Source of the DNA: Pseudomonadota bacterium
Lineage (GTDB): Bacteria > Pseudomonadota > Gammaproteobacteria > Pseudomonadales > Halieaceae
Reading direction: 5' to 3'
NCBI GenBank assembly: GCA_030591305.1
Contig: JAUVBI010000163.1
Coordinates: forward strand, 1 to 7,201
DNA length: 7,201 bases
The translations under genes were made by a program, and so were the position numbers. The notes below the pieces were generated by a model that was not told the DNA's origin, ran no database searches, and saw only the letters and a list, made by a program, of their open reading frames with translations. Position 1 is the first letter of the stretch; each line of letters begins with the position of its first letter. Below, in pieces: positions 6,251-7,201 of the stretch.

Positions 6251-6281
6251 AAAAAGCCCGGTTATTTAGCCGGGCTTTTTT
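6251..6281 (+). terminator. Rho-independent terminator after the exported-protein gene
   Basis: GCCCGG (6256-6261) pairs with CCGGGC (6270-6275) around an 8-nt loop that can be shortened by a T-A and a G-U pair, and a run of six T follows (6276-6281). Five A residues before the stem extend pairing and make it work in the reverse direction too. It starts 20 nt after the stop at 6230. It could therefore also stop transcripts arriving on the minus strand from the ligase/polymerase gene, if they pass the long palindrome. Confidence 0.93.
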
Positions 6282-6309
6282 GTGGAAGATGGAAAGGTAA
6301 AGGTAAAAG

Positions 6310-6431
6310 GGGGGTCAGGTCTAGAGTTTATATAAAAGGGGTCAGGTCTAGAGTTTATGCATGGAGCGTAATCGCTCCATGCATAAACTCTAGACCTGAC
6401 CCCTTTTATATAAACTCTAGACCTGACCCCC
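6310..6431. repeat. Perfect palindrome with 59-bp arms, four repeat units
   Basis: Left arm 6310-6368 and right arm 6373-6431 are exact reverse complements, joined by a 4-nt loop (TAAT, 6369-6372). One G/T mismatch and two more pairs extend it to 6307-6434. Each arm holds two tandem copies of a 21-nt unit (left 6311-6331 and 6338-6358, right 6383-6403 and 6410-6430), 27 bp apart start to start, each with the same core as the units at 2224, 4593 and 4701. The inner 10 bp of each arm (GCATGGAGCG) are unique to this cluster. It lies between the exported-protein terminator and the stop of the convergent ligase/polymerase gene. As RNA from either strand it would fold into one very long hairpin; as single-stranded DNA it would form a cruciform arm. 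Confidence 0.97.
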
Positions 6432-6443
6432 TTTAATCCCCCC

Positions 6444-7201
6444 TTAATCCATAAACGGATTATGCCCAGCCTCGCTGATCACCGGTTGCAACATGGGCCG
6501 GCTGCGCTGGTCGACCTCCCTGCGCTCGGTTTTACGTCGGCGCTGGGGGACAAGCTCTTCATAGGGATGGAAAAACAAACCGGCAAAGAATGCGAAGAAC
6601 ACCATGTTGGCCGGCACAAACAGGTTGAAATCTACCACCTCGTGCATAAGCGTAAGCAACATGCCCAGCCCAGCCCCCACTTGTATATAGCGAAACTCGC
6701 CCCACAGGCCCTGCTTCCACACACTAAACCAGCGCATAATATACAGCGCCAGAAACGCCACTATTAAAACGATGGCAAAAATACCGCTGTTAAACACCCA
6801 CTCCAGATAGCTGTTATGGGCCTGGTTTACCGTGACATGGGAAAAGCCCAGGTCCTGGAAGGGCAGGAAAATTTGCTCGAAGGTGCCGCTACCCGCCCCC
6901 AGCGGGAAAAACTGCGCAATGCCCTCAAATACACCGTCGAACATGGCCCAGCGGGCATCTGAAAAGGGGTCATTAGAACTGAAGCGCTCCAGCACCGGCC
7001 CCAGGCCCACCGCAATGCCCAGCGACAGCCCCACCGACAGCACCGTGCCGGTGAGCCCGTACACATTTTCACCACCAATGCGCCGGGAAAACACCAGACC
7101 GGCCAACACCACGCCACCCATGGTGAGGGCAATGCCGGTGCGCGAGCGGCTGAACACAATGGCCAGTAAAATAAGCACCGACAGGGCGCCAAACAAAAAG
7201 G
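6444..7201 (-). CDS. O-antigen ligase/polymerase-family membrane protein (Wzy_C-like), C-terminal part
   Basis: Integral inner-membrane protein that would polymerise or transfer lipid-linked glycan on the periplasmic side. The frame is open to the right edge, so the N-terminus is missing and 251 residues are visible; there is no genuine start codon here. Family signs are SRSRTG near the visible beginning, a periplasmic loop with DARWAMFDG and FPLGAGSGTFEQ, and QAHNSYLEWVFNSG with the conserved His about residue 128, followed by closely packed hydrophobic helices and MHEVVDFNLFVPAN near residue 190. The Arg- and His-bearing loops are the regions known to matter in WaaL/Wzy proteins. About six membrane segments are visible, then a basic cytosolic tail of some 40 residues (PQRRRKTERREVDQRSR). 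Ligase, polymerase and protein O-glycosylation roles cannot be separated from this fragment; the sugar-nucleotide genes nearby favour polymerase. It converges on the exported-protein gene. Confidence 0.88.
   Translation of the reverse strand, partial: FLFGALSVLILLAIVFSRSRTGIALTMGGVVLAGLVFSRRIGGENVYGLTGTVLSVGLSLGIAVGLGPVLERFSSNDPFSDARWAMFDGVFEGIAQFFPLGAGSGTFEQIFLPFQDLGFSHVTVNQAHNSYLEWVFNSGIFAIVLIVAFLALYIMRWFSVWKQGLWGEFRYIQVGAGLGMLLTLMHEVVDFNLFVPANMVFFAFFAGLFFHPYEELVPQRRRKTERREVDQRSRPMLQPVISEAGHNPFMD

Overview
The window looks like a polysaccharide (capsule, exopolysaccharide or O-antigen) locus on the chromosome of a Gram-negative proteobacterium, probably a gammaproteobacterium. The grounds are E. 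coli-like LtaE and GalE sequences, Shine-Dalgarno sites of AGGA/GGAGG type, sigma70-like promoters and an O-antigen ligase/polymerase-family membrane protein. A marine Cellvibrionales-type host would fit, but that is an impression and not something the sequence proves.

Layout. Positions 2-478 (minus) hold the N-terminal half of a low-specificity L-threonine aldolase (ltaE), which runs off the left edge. Then come galE (609-1625, minus) and a small coiled-coil/membrane-anchor protein (1732-2115, minus). A divergent intergenic region of 152 bp follows. A tightly coupled pair, UDP-glucuronate 4-epimerase and UDP-glucose 6-dehydrogenase (ugd), occupies 2268-4588 (plus). Facing it is a PHP-fold phosphatase of the CpsB/CapC type (4707-5540, minus). 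Divergent from that is a small exported FecR-like protein (5769-6230, plus) with its own promoter and a strong terminator. The last gene (6444 to the right edge, minus) is the C-terminal part of an O-antigen ligase/polymerase-family protein. There is no gene-free stretch longer than about 230 bp.

How the genes fit together. GalE interconverts UDP-Glc and UDP-Gal, and its gate residue suggests it may also accept the N-acetyl forms. Ugd oxidises UDP-Glc to UDP-GlcA, and the epimerase turns that into UDP-GalA. The window therefore supplies neutral and acidic sugar nucleotides. The O-antigen ligase/polymerase-family protein would polymerise or ligate the product, and the PHP phosphatase would control chain assembly. 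No glycosyltransferase, Wzx, Wzc or Wza gene is visible, so this is only part of the locus.

The most unusual content is a family of short repeats with the exact 15-nt core GGGGTCAGGTCTAGA, present eight times. One copy lies between the divergent genes at 2229. Three copies at 4602-4720 include a perfect 37-bp inverted repeat between ugd and the phosphatase gene, and the third of these supplies the last four codons and stop of the phosphatase. Four copies at 6311-6430 form a perfect 59-bp-arm palindrome with a 4-nt loop. The long palindromes sit in both convergent intergenic gaps. The family looks like a REP/REPIN-type non-autonomous element, but no mobilising transposase is present here.
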